A stretch of DNA of 64,000 bases from Salinispirillum sp. LH 10-3-1. GTDB taxonomy: Bacteria; Pseudomonadota; Gammaproteobacteria; Pseudomonadales; Natronospirillaceae. This document shows positions 35,211-44,601 of this stretch, piece after piece. The translations under genes were made by a program, and so were the position numbers. The DNA lies in contig NZ_CP101717.1 of NCBI RefSeq assembly GCF_030643825.1, forward strand, positions 868,001-932,000, in the 5' to 3' direction. The stretch's first letter is position 1; each line of letters begins with the position of its first letter. The notes beneath the pieces were generated by a model that made no database searches, was not told where the DNA came from, and was given only the letters and a program-made list of their open reading frames with translations.

Positions 35211-36398
35211 TTAGGCACTTGCGGCGGCGCGTCGCCGGGTTGTGCGCTGACGCAGTAAGATCAACGCTAAGCCAAATGCCTTCATGCTGAGCATGCCAGC
35301 CAATAACAGGGGAAGGGCGTCGGTACCAAAGTTCTCGATCAGCGGTCCAATCAGCGTCGGAGCAACCATTGCACCCAAGCCTGCTGCTAGGAAAATCATG
35401 CCGGTACGCTTACCGTTCAGCGACACCAGTTGATTGCCCAGAGTAAACAACGTCGGGAAGATGGCTGACAGAGACAAACCAAACACAAAGGTCAGCACCA
35501 TCAGAGGCAGCCAGCCGAAGTAAAGACTCAGCATCATCGCAATAGCTAAGCTCAGACAGCTGTACAGCAGGGTCGTGAAGTAGCCAGCGCGCAATATCGG
35601 AATGGCCAGCAATCGACCCATGGACAGGCTAAACCAAAAGATAGACACCAAGAAAGCTGCATCGCCTTGGGTCATGCCATTGATTACGCCATAAGTGGTG
35701 ATCCAGCCGGCAAAGGTCATTTCCATGCCGACATAAAAGCCAAACATGATTAACAGGCCAATGAAAACCACCTTGTCATATTCCTTGTCGACGTGGTCGC
35801 TGCCGTCATTCGTTGGGCTAAGCGGACTGCGCTGCGGGGCCAAAAATATGCCTACCGTCACCACGTAAAAAGCGACCAACCAAAAGGCCCACAGTACTGA
35901 GACACCGTTATTTACCGCCACCATAATGATCAGTGGCACCACCATGGCGCCGACGCCATAGCAGAAATGCAGGGTGCTGATAAAGGGACCGGATTTCTCA
36001 CGGTGCCACCACATGGTCATGACGTTGCCACCGGCGTTCATGGATACCTCGGCAAAGCCCAAGACGAAGATGACGACCGTCATTACGATCAACAAGGGGC
36101 TAACGGGCATTAGGAGCATGCCGGTCACCGCGAGCGTGATCATACCAATCAACACTCGGTGGCCTTTAAAGTTATCAAGCAAGAACCCAGAAATAACCGA
36201 CCCGGCCATATTGCCCAGTGCGCGCGCTGTAAAAAGAATGGCGATCTGGCTCATGGTTGACCCGCTCTGCTCGGCCAGAAAGGGTAAGGCAGGGCCCAGA
36301 ATGCCACCGATCATGCCTATGCCGATGAACATCAAAAAATAGGTAATGGTGGGTCGCCAATGCGACGCCGTTTGCTGTGGAGGCAAGGCGTGATCCAT
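35211..36398 (-). CDS. Major facilitator superfamily transporter
   Basis: The 395-residue protein has about twelve hydrophobic helices, the MFS loop between helices 2 and 3 (GFLLDNFKGHR) and a LGFAEVSMNAGGN block like the fucose-permease-type MFS subfamily. A sugar or sugar-derivative substrate is plausible but unproven. It ends 18 bases after the doxX terminator and is convergent with doxX. Confidence 0.85.
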   Translation of the reverse strand: MDHALPPQQTASHWRPTITYFLMFIGIGMIGGILGPALPFLAEQSGSTMSQIAILFTARALGNMAGSVISGFLLDNFKGHRVLIGMITLAVTGMLLMPVSPLLIVMTVVIFVLGFAEVSMNAGGNVMTMWWHREKSGPFISTLHFCYGVGAMVVPLIIMVAVNNGVSVLWAFWLVAFYVVTVGIFLAPQRSPLSPTNDGSDHVDKEYDKVVFIGLLIMFGFYVGMEMTFAGWITTYGVINGMTQGDAAFLVSIFWFSLSMGRLLAIPILRAGYFTTLLYSCLSLAIAMMLSLYFGWLPLMVLTFVFGLSLSAIFPTLFTLGNQLVSLNGKRTGMIFLAAGLGAMVAPTLIGPLIENFGTDALPLLLAGMLSMKAFGLALILLRQRTTRRRAAASA

Positions 36399-36803
36399 GA
36401 ATGTTCCTATAAACAGTGGGGGGACGGTTCGATAACTCGTTACAGTGTGAGAGCGGCGAACACCTGCTCATTATACAGAAACTGGCCGCATGGTCAGTCC
36501 TATAGCGCGCTAGATTAGCACAGCTACCGGAGTATCGTACGTATGGGCAGAAGGATAAATTCGCCTAATAGTGCGGGCCAGAGCTTCGCTAGAAATTGTT
36601 CCCGCAAAAGATCTTATTCGGCAAAGCAGTCTGAAAAAAGCGTAGCTTACGGGGGCTTCTTAAGAGGCAACTATAGGACTGCTTCAGCAACGTAAGGCAG
36701 AGATGAAAGATTTCTGTTGTAACAATTGTAATACAGCCGACATTTGCCATTAATTTTTGCCTGCCAGAGTGCGTGCACGCTCAATTATTTTGGAGAGTGC
36801 GCG
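36399..36803. other. Intergenic stretch between the MFS gene and the fruB remnant
   Basis: No coding frame of credible composition and no RNA gene is seen in these 405 bases. A perfect 8-base palindrome, ACAATTGT, and two TTGTAA copies 9 bases apart lie near 36720-36740 and might form a regulator site. A GGAG motif at 36792-36795 serves the fruB start. No clear Cra/FruR site was found. Confidence 0.5.
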
Positions 36804-38728
36804 GTGCTGACGTTGACGACTGAAACCATTGCTTTAGGGCAAACTGCAACAGACAAAGAGGATGCGATTCAACAGGTTGGGCCCTGTTGGTCAATGCCGG
36901 CTACATGGCTGAGCCCTACATTAATAGCATGCGCGGACGCGAGGCAGTCGCCAATACGCTGTTGGGTAACGGCATCGCCATTCCGCATGGTTTACAGGAA
37001 GACCGCGACTACATCCACCGTACCGGTATCGCGGTGTTGCAGTTGCCAGAGGGCGTGGTTTGGAAGGGCGGCGAAAAGGCGCACTTGATCGTTGGCATTG
37101 CCGCACGTTCCGACGAGCACATTCAGGTGCTGTCTAATCTCACCGATGTATTGGCGAACCCGGCCTTGGCCGATGAGCTAGCGCATACCCCGGATGCGGA
37201 ACGCATCGTTCAGGTATTGAACGGGGAGGCTGTAACGCCCGCCGCTGACCCACAGTTGCCTGACTTCGCACGGAAGCGCACCCTTACCTACCCCGCAGGT
37301 GCTGGTTTGCACGCGCGGCCTGCCACCACCTTTGTTGATATGGCCGGGTTGTTTAAAGCCGACATCCTAGTGCGCCACAACGATAAAACGGCCGACGGTA
37401 AGGCCATGTCGAGCCTGTTGCGCCTCGGCGTGACGGGTGGTTCGACCATTGTTCTTTCCGCAGAGGGGCCAGATGCCGACGCCGCTCTGGATGCGCTGTG
37501 CGAAGGTGTGGCGGCCGGTTTAGGCGATGAAGCTCATGCAGAAGAGCCGATGGCGGTGGTAGATCGCCATTATGACGGCGAGCTGTTAAGCGGTGGCGCG
37601 GGTGCTCCTGGAATCGCCGTTGCGCCTCTGGTCGTTTGGCAGCCCGGTGACGTGCAGATCAGCGCGGTAGCCGGAACGGTGGCAGAAGAGGGTGCCAAGC
37701 TTGACTCCGCCGTGCAGCAAGCCATCACGAATTTGGATGCCCTTATTGCCGAATCTGAGCAGAGCAAGCAGCAGGATCAACAAGGCATTTTCCAAGCACA
37801 TCGGGCACTCTTGCGTGATCCGGACGTGGTCTCTGAAGTGCGTACGGCGTTGGCATCGGGCACGTCAGCCGCCAGTGCGTGGTGGACCAGCTTGTCGCGT
37901 CGTGCGGCGGAACAAAGTCAGGTCGCCGATGAGCGTTTAGCCGCCCGTGCCGCCGACTGGCGGGACATTGGTCAACGCGTATTGGCCTTGCTGGACCCCT
38001 CTGCGGTCGGTAACTCGGCCCCAGTATTGGCAGAACCGGCCATTCTGGTGGCGGCCGATCTCACGCCTTCGCAAACGGCGACTCTCGACAAAGATAAGGT
38101 GCTGGCCATAGTTACGGCACAGGGCGGCCCGACGTCGCATACCGCCATACTCGCCCGTGCTTTGGGTATCCCTGCACTGGTCGGGATGGGAAGTGACGTT
38201 TTGCAAGCGCGCAGCGAGCGCGCCATTGCTGATGGTGATGCTGGTATTCTGGTGATATCCCCCACCGAGAATGACCTAACGCGAGCTGCAGCGACGCAGC
38301 GCGCCGGAGAGGTGGCCCGCCAAGTCGCTTACGAAGAGCGTTTCCAACCAGCTCTGATGCTCGACGCCGCACGCATAGAAGTTGTGGGTAACACCGGCAG
38401 CGTGAGTGATACCAGCGAGGTGTTGGAATACGGCGGTGAGGGCGTTGGCCTGTTGCGTTCGGAATTCTTGTTTCTGGGCCGCGACACTGCCCCCACCGAA
38501 GATGAACAATACCAAGCCTATAAAGCCATGGTTGATACCCTAAATGGCTTTCCGCTCATTATCCGCACGCTCGACATAGGTGGCGACAAGGTCGTGCCTT
38601 ATTTGAACTTGCCGCATGAAGATAACCCCTTCCTCGGTGTGCGGGACATTGGCACCATGCTTATCCCGGTCGAGTTGATTACGGCTGGTAACGTATCTTC
38701 ATTCTGCGCTTGGGCGCGCTGCGAGTGA
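36804..38728 (+). pseudogene. fruB: Broken FruB-type PTS protein (EIIA-HPr-EI), frameshifted and 3'-truncated
   Basis: GTG 36804 with GGAG upstream opens LTLTTETIALG; the frame then breaks at the GGG at 36879-36881. Adding one G restores VGALLVNAGYMAEP, so a base is missing. After the shift an EIIA domain with active His in AIPHG, an HPr domain with His in GLHARP and an EI domain with His in GGPTSHTAIL follow in order. EI then stops abruptly: after NPFLGVRDIG only about 25 unrelated residues remain before the stop, so roughly 200 residues, including the PEP-binding C-terminal barrel, are absent. No fruK or fruA follows. An assembly error could explain the frameshift but not the truncation. 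With both defects fructose PTS function is unlikely. Confidence 0.88.
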
Positions 38729-38810
38729 GGGGAGAAATGCTGATTTATCATTCCCGAATTCGCAGTGGTACGGTATATGTGGCTGTTTGAGCGCTACCCA
38801 GCCTCGCCAG

Positions 38811-39086
38811 TCAGTACACCTGATCATGATTGCCCACATCCACAAGGATGATATCGCTACCTTGTATAACCAGTTCCAACACTATGCGGTAGCTCATATT
38901 GATTGAAACTGAATGCAGTCCGCTTAAACGGCCCGACAGTCCATGAAGCCTCAATGAGGGGTGTTGCGGATTAATCTCCAGTAGCTCCAAGGTTTTCTGG
39001 TATTGATTCCGAATTTCCGGGTGCTTTTTCAGGAATTTCCTAGCCTTTCTGAGATAACTTTCAGGATAAATGAGCCTATATGTCAT
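38811..39086 (-). CDS. RelE/YafQ-family type II toxin
   Basis: I chose ATG 39086; a TTG at 39092 has less support. The 91-residue protein has the RelE/ParE-like pattern of a helical hairpin (YLRKARKFLKKHP), LRLHGLSGRLSGLHSVSINMSYRI and a closing LVDVGNHDQVY. Such toxins cut mRNA at the ribosome. The reading frame overlaps the antitoxin by 11 bases, so the two are coupled. It sits beside the truncated end of fruB, on the opposite strand. Confidence 0.9.
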   Translation of the reverse strand: MTYRLIYPESYLRKARKFLKKHPEIRNQYQKTLELLEINPQHPSLRLHGLSGRLSGLHSVSINMSYRIVLELVIQGSDIILVDVGNHDQVY

Positions 39087-39333
39087 CAGCAACTCGTTTC
39101 ATGTGCTCGGCAACACTTTCTGTGACATACCTGCCAGCCTCAACGTCGGCCTTTGCTTCCTGTAATGCAATAGTCAGCTCGTATTCACGCAGTTTTGCAT
39201 ACTTCTCAACATCCATGACGACATAGAGATCCTTCCCCCGCACAGAGATAATGACCTCTTCATCTACCTTTAAACGAGCCTCTACCGCCGATATCCCTTT
39301 GGTTTTCAGCTCGTTAGCGGTCAGTGTGTTCAT
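39076..39333 (-). CDS. Phd/YefM-like antitoxin
   Basis: I chose ATG 39333 with AGGTG upstream. The 85-residue protein starts MNTLTANELKTKGISAVE with the Phd/YefM-like DNA-binding fold (VIISVRGKDLYVVMDVEKYAKL) and ends in an acidic, probably disordered tail that should bind the toxin. Type II antitoxins of this sort repress their own operon. An 18-base palindrome lies 27 bases upstream. A longer frame to 39456 is unlikely because the palindrome lies inside it. Confidence 0.9.
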   Translation of the reverse strand: MNTLTANELKTKGISAVEARLKVDEEVIISVRGKDLYVVMDVEKYAKLREYELTIALQEAKADVEAGRYVTESVAEHMKRVADDI

Positions 39334-39360
39334 TTCATCACCTACGACATTTAAAGTGCG

Positions 39361-39378
39361 CTTAATAGTACTATTAAG
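39361..39378. promoter_or_regulatory. Palindromic operator upstream of toxin-antitoxin operon
   Basis: CTTAATAGT and ACTATTAAG form a perfect 18-base palindrome 27 bases before the antitoxin start. On the minus strand a weak -10 TACTAT overlaps it (17 bases after a poor CTGATT -35), as expected for a site where the antitoxin represses its own promoter. Confidence 0.75.
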
Positions 39379-39470
39379 GGTATCATTAATCAGACTGTTG
39401 TAACACCCTCTACTATCCCGATTTCGCCGCTGCTTTGTGTCTCCATAGCAGTCCACACTAGGTCAAGATG

Positions 39471-40760
39471 TTAGAAGCTGAACGCCGCCGTTGCCTGATA
39501 ATGCACTTCACCGTTTTGCGCCGCTAACGGGCTGCCATCGTTGGCCCAATAGTGCGTGAGGCTCAAGCCCAGATTCCACGCATCGCTGTAGTCATAGCCT
39601 AGGGTGCCAATGCTGACCAAGGTGTCACGTTGCAACGTTGTAAAGGCCGTTAGGCCAGTGGTGAGTTGGTCATTGACGAAGGCTTTTTGCCATGACGCCG
39701 CCAGGTTACCGGTTAAGCGTTCATCGTCGCTCAGTCCTTCGTTATCAAGCCATGCTTCCAAGGTAACGAAGGTTAAGAACATGCCCCAACGTCGATGGTT
39801 GTGTTCTAGCCCCACGGCGGCATCCAGCCGATCACGCGCCTCACCGAGCGCGCTCAGCATGCCATCATTCGCCTGTGCGGGTACCAGCTCGTTTTTATAA
39901 GCCAGGTCTGCTTTCAGCAGGGTGTTGCCGAGCGGGTAGGTGGCGCTGAGACCGGCCAGCCAGTAGGGGTCTAAAAAAATATCTCCGGTATTGCTGTCGA
40001 TAACCGGCAGGTCAGGCACCAAGCGAGCACCGTAAAGACTTAATTCCAAGCGCCCTAATTGGGTCAGTGCACTGAGGCCGAACTCAGGCGGTGCTTCCGC
40101 CATAGCAGTCCCAATGTTTTGCAACACAGGCAACGACGGATCGGTTAAATCAATCTTGGTCAGATCGGCATCTGCTCCCAAATCGATACTGAACCCCGGC
40201 TTAGGTGTCAGGAAAACGCCCAGTTGCTGGTTCCCCCGATACCAATTGCCGATCAACATAAATTGCGCGACTTTACTGCCGCTAATATCACTGCCCAGTG
40301 ACAGCGCTTGTGGACTGGCGACGTCGACCGCCCCCGCGCCTTCAACCTTGCCCCAGACTAAACTTTGCAGGCCGACACTGGCTTGCCATTGGTCGCGGCT
40401 GGTTTCCAGAGTGGCTTTGTCGATGCGGCCTTGGGTGCGCACCCAGTCGGTATCTTCACCATTCCATTCAGTGGGCCAGTGCAGGTCTAAACCGCCGTCC
40501 AAGTTAAAGAACACGTGGGCGTTCAGGGGCTGTGTCAGTTCCGTCTTGATGCGTGTTGACCAGCCTGCCAATGCGTCGTCGTGCTGCCCATCGATGCGCT
40601 GTTCGATCACTGTGCGCACAGAAGGTGGCGTCGACACGGTGGTGAAGTCGCCAGTTACACTAGAGAAATCATCGAACGAAAAGTCGTCGAAGTCCATGCC
40701 ATGTGATGTTCCCACCCATATCATGGAGGCGAATATGATGAGCTGTCGGCAGCCTTGCAT
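39471..40760 (-). CDS. Outer-membrane beta-barrel protein, DUF1302-like
   Basis: The 429-residue protein has an N-terminal signal-like segment, an Asp/Phe-rich stretch (22-39, FDDFSFDDFSS), then alternating amphipathic strands and a C-terminal aromatic AFSF ending as in outer-membrane proteins. The ASVGLQSLVWGKVEGAGAVDV block resembles the DUF1302 family. It is the last gene of a three-gene set with an RND exporter and a LolA-like protein, so it may be the outer-membrane part of a transport chain (inference). Confidence 0.75.
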   Translation of the reverse strand: MQGCRQLIIFASMIWVGTSHGMDFDDFSFDDFSSVTGDFTTVSTPPSVRTVIEQRIDGQHDDALAGWSTRIKTELTQPLNAHVFFNLDGGLDLHWPTEWNGEDTDWVRTQGRIDKATLETSRDQWQASVGLQSLVWGKVEGAGAVDVASPQALSLGSDISGSKVAQFMLIGNWYRGNQQLGVFLTPKPGFSIDLGADADLTKIDLTDPSLPVLQNIGTAMAEAPPEFGLSALTQLGRLELSLYGARLVPDLPVIDSNTGDIFLDPYWLAGLSATYPLGNTLLKADLAYKNELVPAQANDGMLSALGEARDRLDAAVGLEHNHRRWGMFLTFVTLEAWLDNEGLSDDERLTGNLAASWQKAFVNDQLTTGLTAFTTLQRDTLVSIGTLGYDYSDAWNLGLSLTHYWANDGSPLAAQNGEVHYQATAAFSF

Positions 40761-40771
40761 TCGGTCACTCC

Positions 40772-41683
40772 TTACTGGGTTTGCGCGCGCAGCGCGTTCA
40801 AATGACGCTCGCGGAATACCTGGTCGGTCAGCGCGCGCTGGGTCAGAAACTCTTCTTCGATGTCGACACCAAAGGTAATGGCATCAATTGAAATGTTGCT
40901 CAGGCGGCTGCTGGTCAGGTTCATTACAGTGATTGAACGTGCCATCCAGACGTCGTTCATGCGTTCGATATTGGCGAACTGAAAACGCTTGTATTCGTCA
41001 CCGCGGCGGTCGTAGGTGGAAACCCGCAACTGAACAAGGCGCTCTTGGTCGATCCACATATCGGTTTTGCTGTAGCGCGAAGTGCGTGCACGTTCAGGGG
41101 TGGGGATGCTTTGAATCACCCACACCGGGCGGCCTTGATAGGTCGTTTCGTCGAGCAGGGTGAATTCGTAGTCGTCCAGCTTGCCCGTTTCCTGGTCTTC
41201 GGTGGTAAATTCGCTGCCGAACAGTGATGCGGGTTCACTGTCGTCATCGCTGTTGCTGGCAGTAATGCGGCGCACCGTATTCAGTGCAGACAGGTACATC
41301 CAGGTTTCGTTGTCTTTGCTGGTGTCGTCGTAGGCGTAGCTCAGCATGCCTACACCGCGCTCCGAGGCAGGTTCCAGCACGACCATCAGGGATTTGGTGT
41401 CCTTGTTGTCAGGCCCGGTGTTGATCTGCACACTTTCCAACTGGCGCACGCGCGGTTGCTCGACGCAGCGCACTTGACCTTCCGTCAAGCCAAAGCGACA
41501 TGAGGTGAGGCGCATACGTGAAAACGCCGAGTCAGTCGTTGCCAGTTGCTGAGCTTCTACCTGCTCCATGACCTGGCGGGCCGTTAGGCCGCTGCTGCTG
41601 CGTTTCTCTTCCGCCAGCAGACCGGCTGAAAAAATAGCCGTAGTTATTAGGGCCGCAGTGGCCCGGGTGATAAGTGTTTTCAT
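40772..41683 (-). CDS. LolA-like outer-membrane lipoprotein-sorting-type protein
   Basis: The 303-residue protein has a signal peptide ending near SAGLLA and a LolA-like periplasmic fold of the RND-associated type (LTARQVMEQVEAQ, SLMVVLEPASERGVGMLSY, DMWIDQERLVQLRV). Such proteins carry lipids or lipid-like cargo through the periplasm. It lies 11 bases before the outer-membrane gene and overlaps the RND gene by 4 bases, so the three are coupled. It contains two cysteines early in the mature part (SCRFGLTEGQVRCV), probably a disulfide. Confidence 0.82.
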   Translation of the reverse strand: MKTLITRATAALITTAIFSAGLLAEEKRSSSGLTARQVMEQVEAQQLATTDSAFSRMRLTSCRFGLTEGQVRCVEQPRVRQLESVQINTGPDNKDTKSLMVVLEPASERGVGMLSYAYDDTSKDNETWMYLSALNTVRRITASNSDDDSEPASLFGSEFTTEDQETGKLDDYEFTLLDETTYQGRPVWVIQSIPTPERARTSRYSKTDMWIDQERLVQLRVSTYDRRGDEYKRFQFANIERMNDVWMARSITVMNLTSSRLSNISIDAITFGVDIEEEFLTQRALTDQVFRERHLNALRAQTQ

Positions 41684-44352
41684 GTGGCACTCCCGTAAGA
41701 CGCAGTATTAGAGGGTGTGGAAAATCCGGTTTCGACATCCTTTAAACCAAAGCGCGGTTTAAAGATCATGATGAGGGCGGGCAACAGCAGCAGGTCACAC
41801 AGCAAGGCGATGAACAAAGCCCCGCCGCCCAGCCAGCCGACTTTGGCGATGCCAAGGTAATCCGAAAAGCCCAGTGTCATAAAGCCGAGGCCAAGAATCA
41901 GCGTGGTGAAGGTCACTGCCTGACCCACTTCTTTGATGGTGTCGCGCAGGGCACGCATCATGTTTTTGGTACGCGCTAGGGCGATGCGGTAGTGCGTTAA
42001 GAAGTGAATGGTGTCGTCGACCGCAATGCCGATGATCAGCGGTGCAATCAGCAAGGTGTCGGCATCCAAGGCGCTGCCTATCAAGCCAAGAAAACCGAAG
42101 GCGAAAATAGCTGGCAAAAGGTTAGGCACCATGCCCAGTAAGCCCGCTTGCAACGAACCAAGAGAGATCATTAACAACAGGCTGATGACGAAAATCGCCA
42201 ACAAGAGGCTTTGAAACTGGGTGCGAGCCAGGTCGTCGGCCAGACGCATCATCAAGGCGGTGGTGCCAGTTACGGTGATGTCCATATCCGGGTAAGCCGC
42301 ACGCAGATGTTCGAAAGCGGCATCAATGTCGTCCTGCATTTCATGAAAGAACAGCCCGTATTCGTAAGAGCCGGCGTTCAGCATCTGTACGCTGATGTGG
42401 GAGCGGCTGTAGTCGTCGCTGACCAGCGCACGACGATCTTCCGGGTTGGCACTGTTGAACATGTAGAGCAGTTGGCTGACTGCCATGCTGCTGTCAGGGA
42501 TACTGCGGTTGCCGCTGAACGTCATCACCTCCAACGTGTCCTTAACGACATCTGTTAAGGCACTGGTGCGCACCACATAGTCGCTGTACTTGGACTCCAG
42601 GGTACGCTGCAGGCGATCAACCGCCTGCAATACCTGCGGGTCTTGCAGTGCATCGGAGCGTTGGAAGTCCATCATGATGGACAATCCGCCAGTCCCCATC
42701 ATGTGTTCATCAACCACTTCATACGCCACGCGGAACGAAGTGCCTTCTTTAAAAAGTTCGACGATGTTGGAATCCAGCTTGGCTTGCGACGTACCGTACA
42801 GAAACAACACAAAGGCGCTCAGAAAGATGGCGGCAATGGTTCTCGGGGCGCGCGCGACCCTATCGGGGATGGCTTCCAGCGCAGGCTGCAGCCAATGGGC
42901 TCTGACCACATGGCGAACCTGTGGAATGGCTAAAAAGCGGCGTATTGGCCAAGTGAGCAGGCGAGCGGGCAGTAACAACCAGCCGTACCAGCGTCGAGGT
43001 TTTATCGACGCGGGAGCCGCTTTCGCGTGTACGTCTTTCGGATGCCAAAGATCCATCAACACCGGCAACACAATGACGGTAAACAGCAAGGCGAGGAAAA
43101 CACCGGCGGCCGAGGCAAAGCCGAACACGCGAAATTGCACCAACGGGTTGGTGGCTAATGCCAGCATACCTGCCATGGTGGTCAGAGTCGTCAGCAAGAT
43201 AGGCAGGCCGGTCTTCAGATAGGCTTTGTCGAGCGCGCTTTCATGGTCTAGATCGTGGCGGCGGTAATACAGATAGGTCGACATCACGTGCACGCAGTCG
43301 GCTACGCCCACGGCGAGTATCAAGGTCGCCGTTAAGCCGAGCATTTGCGACAAGGCGATATCAAACCAACCACAGAAGCCTACGACCCATAGCGTACAAA
43401 GGCCGATGGCGAGCACTGGCCACACCACCGCGCTGGCGCTGTGCAGGAGCAACCACAGCAAAGCCACCACGATAACGATCATGAGCAAAAACAACATGCC
43501 CATCTGCACCATGGTATCGGCCGTTAGGTCCATCATAGCCGCGTTCCCAATTGGGAAGTATTCAAAGCGCTCGGTAAATTCCGGTGCCATGATCACGCCA
43601 CGCAGATCCACCATAAAATCGATGTATTCGTAGAAGTCGGTATCGCGAAATTGCCGCTCTATACTTTGTGCGGTTTCGTCCACAGTAAAGGCATCGAAGC
43701 TGAAGCCTCCGTCGGAAAATTCGCCGCTGAAGCTGTCAAACCCCATGGCGTCATCCAAGCCTGGCCCTGAGCCTTCAATGGGAATGGCACCAAAGTCGGT
43801 CTGAATCATCAGGGCGCCGTATTCGCCATTCTCCGAAAAGTAAAATAACGGGAAGCCGGTTTGCGCACGTGCAGTCGCTTCAATGGTGGCCAGTTCCGCC
43901 GGGTCATTGCGCAGAGGGTGTGGCACCAAACGCACTGATCGCAAGGTATCGCCCTCGTTGAGCTGCACGCGTGCGTTGCTGAGCCCCTGTATCCGGGTGA
44001 TATGACTCAAGGATGACTCGTCGTTGAACGACTCGGACTCCAAGCGCTCTTGCAGGGTTCGAATAGCGTTTAGAGACTCGTATGAGAACACATTACCGTC
44101 TTTCGCTCGATAGACCAGAAAGACTCCGTCGTCGGAACCGAATTGCGCGCGAAAGCGATCGAGTGCGATCAGCGCAGGGTCATCGGCATCGAACCAACTG
44201 TCGTAGGTCTGATCAACGGTGACGCGAAAAGCGCCAATCGCCATCACGACGCTGATGATGAGGGTGGAAGAGAGAATCAACCAGCGCCAGGGGCGCATTG
44301 TCCTTGGGATAGTGCCAAAGAAGTCGTTCAACGAAAGCAATAATCGTTGCAT
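41680..44352 (-). CDS. RND superfamily exporter (MMPL-type)
   Basis: I chose ATG 44352, since GAGG is 9 bases upstream; ATG 44358 is too close to that site. The roughly 890-residue protein has the RND duplicated layout: one membrane helix, a large periplasmic domain, five helices, and the same again, with MMPL-like helix blocks (GVADCVHVMSTYLYY, GIAVDDTIHFLTHY). The conserved Asp residues in GVADCVH and GIAVDD fit proton coupling. The periplasmic domain holds a Phe/Asp/Ser-rich loop (about 206-224, GFDSFSGEFSDGGFSFDAF). Cargo is probably a lipid, in view of the LolA-like partner. Confidence 0.93.
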   Translation of the reverse strand: MQRLLLSLNDFFGTIPRTMRPWRWLILSSTLIISVVMAIGAFRVTVDQTYDSWFDADDPALIALDRFRAQFGSDDGVFLVYRAKDGNVFSYESLNAIRTLQERLESESFNDESSLSHITRIQGLSNARVQLNEGDTLRSVRLVPHPLRNDPAELATIEATARAQTGFPLFYFSENGEYGALMIQTDFGAIPIEGSGPGLDDAMGFDSFSGEFSDGGFSFDAFTVDETAQSIERQFRDTDFYEYIDFMVDLRGVIMAPEFTERFEYFPIGNAAMMDLTADTMVQMGMLFLLMIVIVVALLWLLLHSASAVVWPVLAIGLCTLWVVGFCGWFDIALSQMLGLTATLILAVGVADCVHVMSTYLYYRRHDLDHESALDKAYLKTGLPILLTTLTTMAGMLALATNPLVQFRVFGFASAAGVFLALLFTVIVLPVLMDLWHPKDVHAKAAPASIKPRRWYGWLLLPARLLTWPIRRFLAIPQVRHVVRAHWLQPALEAIPDRVARAPRTIAAIFLSAFVLFLYGTSQAKLDSNIVELFKEGTSFRVAYEVVDEHMMGTGGLSIMMDFQRSDALQDPQVLQAVDRLQRTLESKYSDYVVRTSALTDVVKDTLEVMTFSGNRSIPDSSMAVSQLLYMFNSANPEDRRALVSDDYSRSHISVQMLNAGSYEYGLFFHEMQDDIDAAFEHLRAAYPDMDITVTGTTALMMRLADDLARTQFQSLLLAIFVISLLLMISLGSLQAGLLGMVPNLLPAIFAFGFLGLIGSALDADTLLIAPLIIGIAVDDTIHFLTHYRIALARTKNMMRALRDTIKEVGQAVTFTTLILGLGFMTLGFSDYLGIAKVGWLGGGALFIALLCDLLLLPALIMIFKPRFGLKDVETGFSTPSNTASYGSAT

Positions 44353-44601
44353 GTCCATATACCTCGTTCGCTAAGTTGCAGGATACCTTACGAAAGTTGT
44401 CACGTTATCTTATTGATGCTGGTCAGTTTATCGCCAAAGAGTCACGGTGTCCGGTGACGATTGTCATGTATTTGTAGCGCTTGAAACGGTGCGCTGTGCT
44501 GGTTTGAATCGGGCCTTTGTGCTATAAATCGGCCATTCAAAACAACGATACAGAATGAGCATTCAGCCGCTCAGACTCCAGCAATGAGGCGACACACATC
44601 C

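Noticed and set aside
36660-36700. Cra/FruR operator before fruB
   Set aside because: Only one half-like GCTGAA is seen (minus strand); no palindromic match.
36860-36900. Programmed -1 frameshift as the explanation for the fruB break
   Set aside because: The site GTTGGGCCC is not a canonical slippery heptamer, and the 3' truncation shows the gene is damaged anyway.
38650-38810. Integron attC site near the toxin-antitoxin genes
   Set aside because: No paired core sites (GTTRRRY-type) could be found around the module.
40114-40878. Plus-strand frame of 254 codons
   Set aside because: It is antisense to the outer-membrane protein gene, with no signal peptide or family pattern.
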